A DNA stretch of 64,000 nt from Actinostola sp. cb2023 (lineage: Eukaryota; Cnidaria; Anthozoa; Actiniaria; Actinostolidae). A program made the position numbers and the translations under genes. The DNA lies in assembly GCA_033675265.1 (NCBI GenBank), contig JAUJYZ010000968.1, positions 1 to 64,000 on the forward strand, given 5' to 3'. Position 1 is the stretch's first letter. Every line of letters begins with the position of its first letter. The notes beneath the pieces were generated by a model. That model did not search any database. It had not been told where the DNA came from and saw only the letters and a list, made by a program, of their open reading frames with translations. Below, in pieces: positions 63,331 to 64,000 of this stretch.

Positions 63331-64000
63331 GACCTGTGCTGGCCATAGATGTATTTTGTATTAATTTACTATTTCTGTTTTCTTTTCAGGCTTTCAGTGG
63401 AAGATGACAATTTACGGACACAGCCCAAACATATTGTATTTCTATCCCAACTACTACTTTTGTTGCAAGTTTGTCATTCTTGTAGAGCAAGGAGCCCCCT
63501 TGTTGAAGCTAAACAGATTGGAACAATGGTACAAGTGACTGCTAATTGTACTAACAGCAAGTGCCCTAAGCCACACAATGTGTGGTGCAGTCAACCCAAT
63601 ATGCCTGGCACTCACGTTCCTGCAGGAAATTTCCTATTATCAATGGCCATATTACTATCTGGAGGGTCTGCTACCAAGGTGTTTACAATGTTCTCTCACA
63701 TGGGCCTTGGTTGTATTTCTCTAAATACATTCTTCTACCATCAAAGAGTAAGTGAAACTTATCATAAGATTATGAATTATTACAGATGTAATAAATCAGA
63801 ATGATTATAATTAAATCAAAATTTCAGCTAAAGTTGGTTGTTATTATTTACAGACAAAGCTCTTCCCAACCATTCTTCTCTTTTGGAAGAGATACCAGGA
63901 GAAAATGTTAGAGAAAGTGAAAGCTCTTGGCAGTTCTTTGACAGTTGCTGGAGATGGCCGCCATGACTCAATGGGTCACTGTGCAAAATATGGGGCTTAT

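Larger units (their letters stand above)
61501..64000 (+). pseudogene. Kolobok-type THAP transposase gene, runs off the window
   Basis: Exon 1 starts MPNRCVVGGCSNGPDVKNG at 61501, a THAP finger completed by SSICSKHFLPDDFQRKYL and FPRIHAEK. A 5-bp tandem duplication (GGCCA twice, about 61650) shifts the frame inside it. Later exons with clean GT-AG borders: about 61983-62142, 62496-62649 (coiled coil LQIRLKQKKKELRQEKRK), 62946-63191 (acidic, DESSEDDYSDRDECSEE), 63390-63749 (CHSCRARSPL, CTNSKCPKP zinc residues) and 63855-64000 with LTVAGDGRHDSMGHCAKYG, the Kolobok signature GDGRxDSxGxxAKYG holding the first catalytic Asp. The rest of the core lies beyond 64000. Except for the 5-bp slip it looks intact, so it may be recently silenced or the slip an assembly error. 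Confidence 0.8.

Overview
The window reads as animal (metazoan) nuclear DNA: AT-rich, genes split by GT-AG introns, no operons, and packed with transposable elements (TEs). The TE families and degraded host-like genes are the kind I associate with anthozoan cnidarians such as stony corals. That assignment is inference from remembered family resemblance, not from a marker gene. No rRNA, tRNA, CRISPR or bacterial-style feature was found.

Layout. 0.3-2.8 kb: a broken SAM-domain gene on the minus strand. 3.2-6.5 kb: a three-exon C2H2 zinc-finger/transposase-like gene, nearly open. 7.3-9.0 kb: a DIRS-type reverse transcriptase relic and a Tc1-like relic. 9.9-13.6 kb: an element with inverted ends of about 430 bp carrying a decayed gene of unknown function, inserted in a piggyBac-like relic. 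14.6-19.1 kb: two identical 265-bp inverted-repeat elements bracketing an intact HUH-endonuclease/SF3-helicase (Rep-like) gene with an inverted decamer array behind it, and a broken Tc1 (DD34E) transposase.

20-30 kb: a three-level nest. An IS630/Tc1-type (DD37E) transposon that also carries a PB1-domain protein gene has an ISL2EU-type element inserted in its transposase. That inner element (SWIM-YqaJ nuclease gene facing a THAP-DDE transposase gene) is itself hit by a TTAA-flanked element. 29.8-32.0 kb: a SWIM-Ulp1-PHD gene cut by another TTAA-flanked element. 32.8-35.7 kb: remains of a second ISL2EU-type element, split by a pogo-like element. 35.8-40.9 kb: gag-like, P2X7-C-like, LINE and PIN-like relics.

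41.7-46.1 kb: a largely intact DIRS-1-type retroelement (gag-like, reverse transcriptase-RNase H, tyrosine recombinase with an ALOG-like domain). 47.3-48.9 kb: two minisatellites, one of which may encode a decapeptide-repeat protein. 49.0-53.7 kb: two piggyBac relics and a RecQ-like helicase relic. 55.1-57.3 kb: a 67/70-bp satellite with higher-order structure. 57.5-61.2 kb: an open DDE-type transposase-like gene. 61.5 kb to the end: a Kolobok-type THAP transposase gene leaving the window.

How it fits together: most genes here are TE machinery rather than a host pathway. Intact or nearly intact reading frames are the Rep-like gene, the DIRS reverse transcriptase and recombinase, the zinc-finger gene and the 57.5-kb DDE gene. 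Nearly everything else has stops, frameshifts or insertions. Several insertion sites could be read exactly, because the interrupted coding frame resumes on the far side with the expected target-site duplication.
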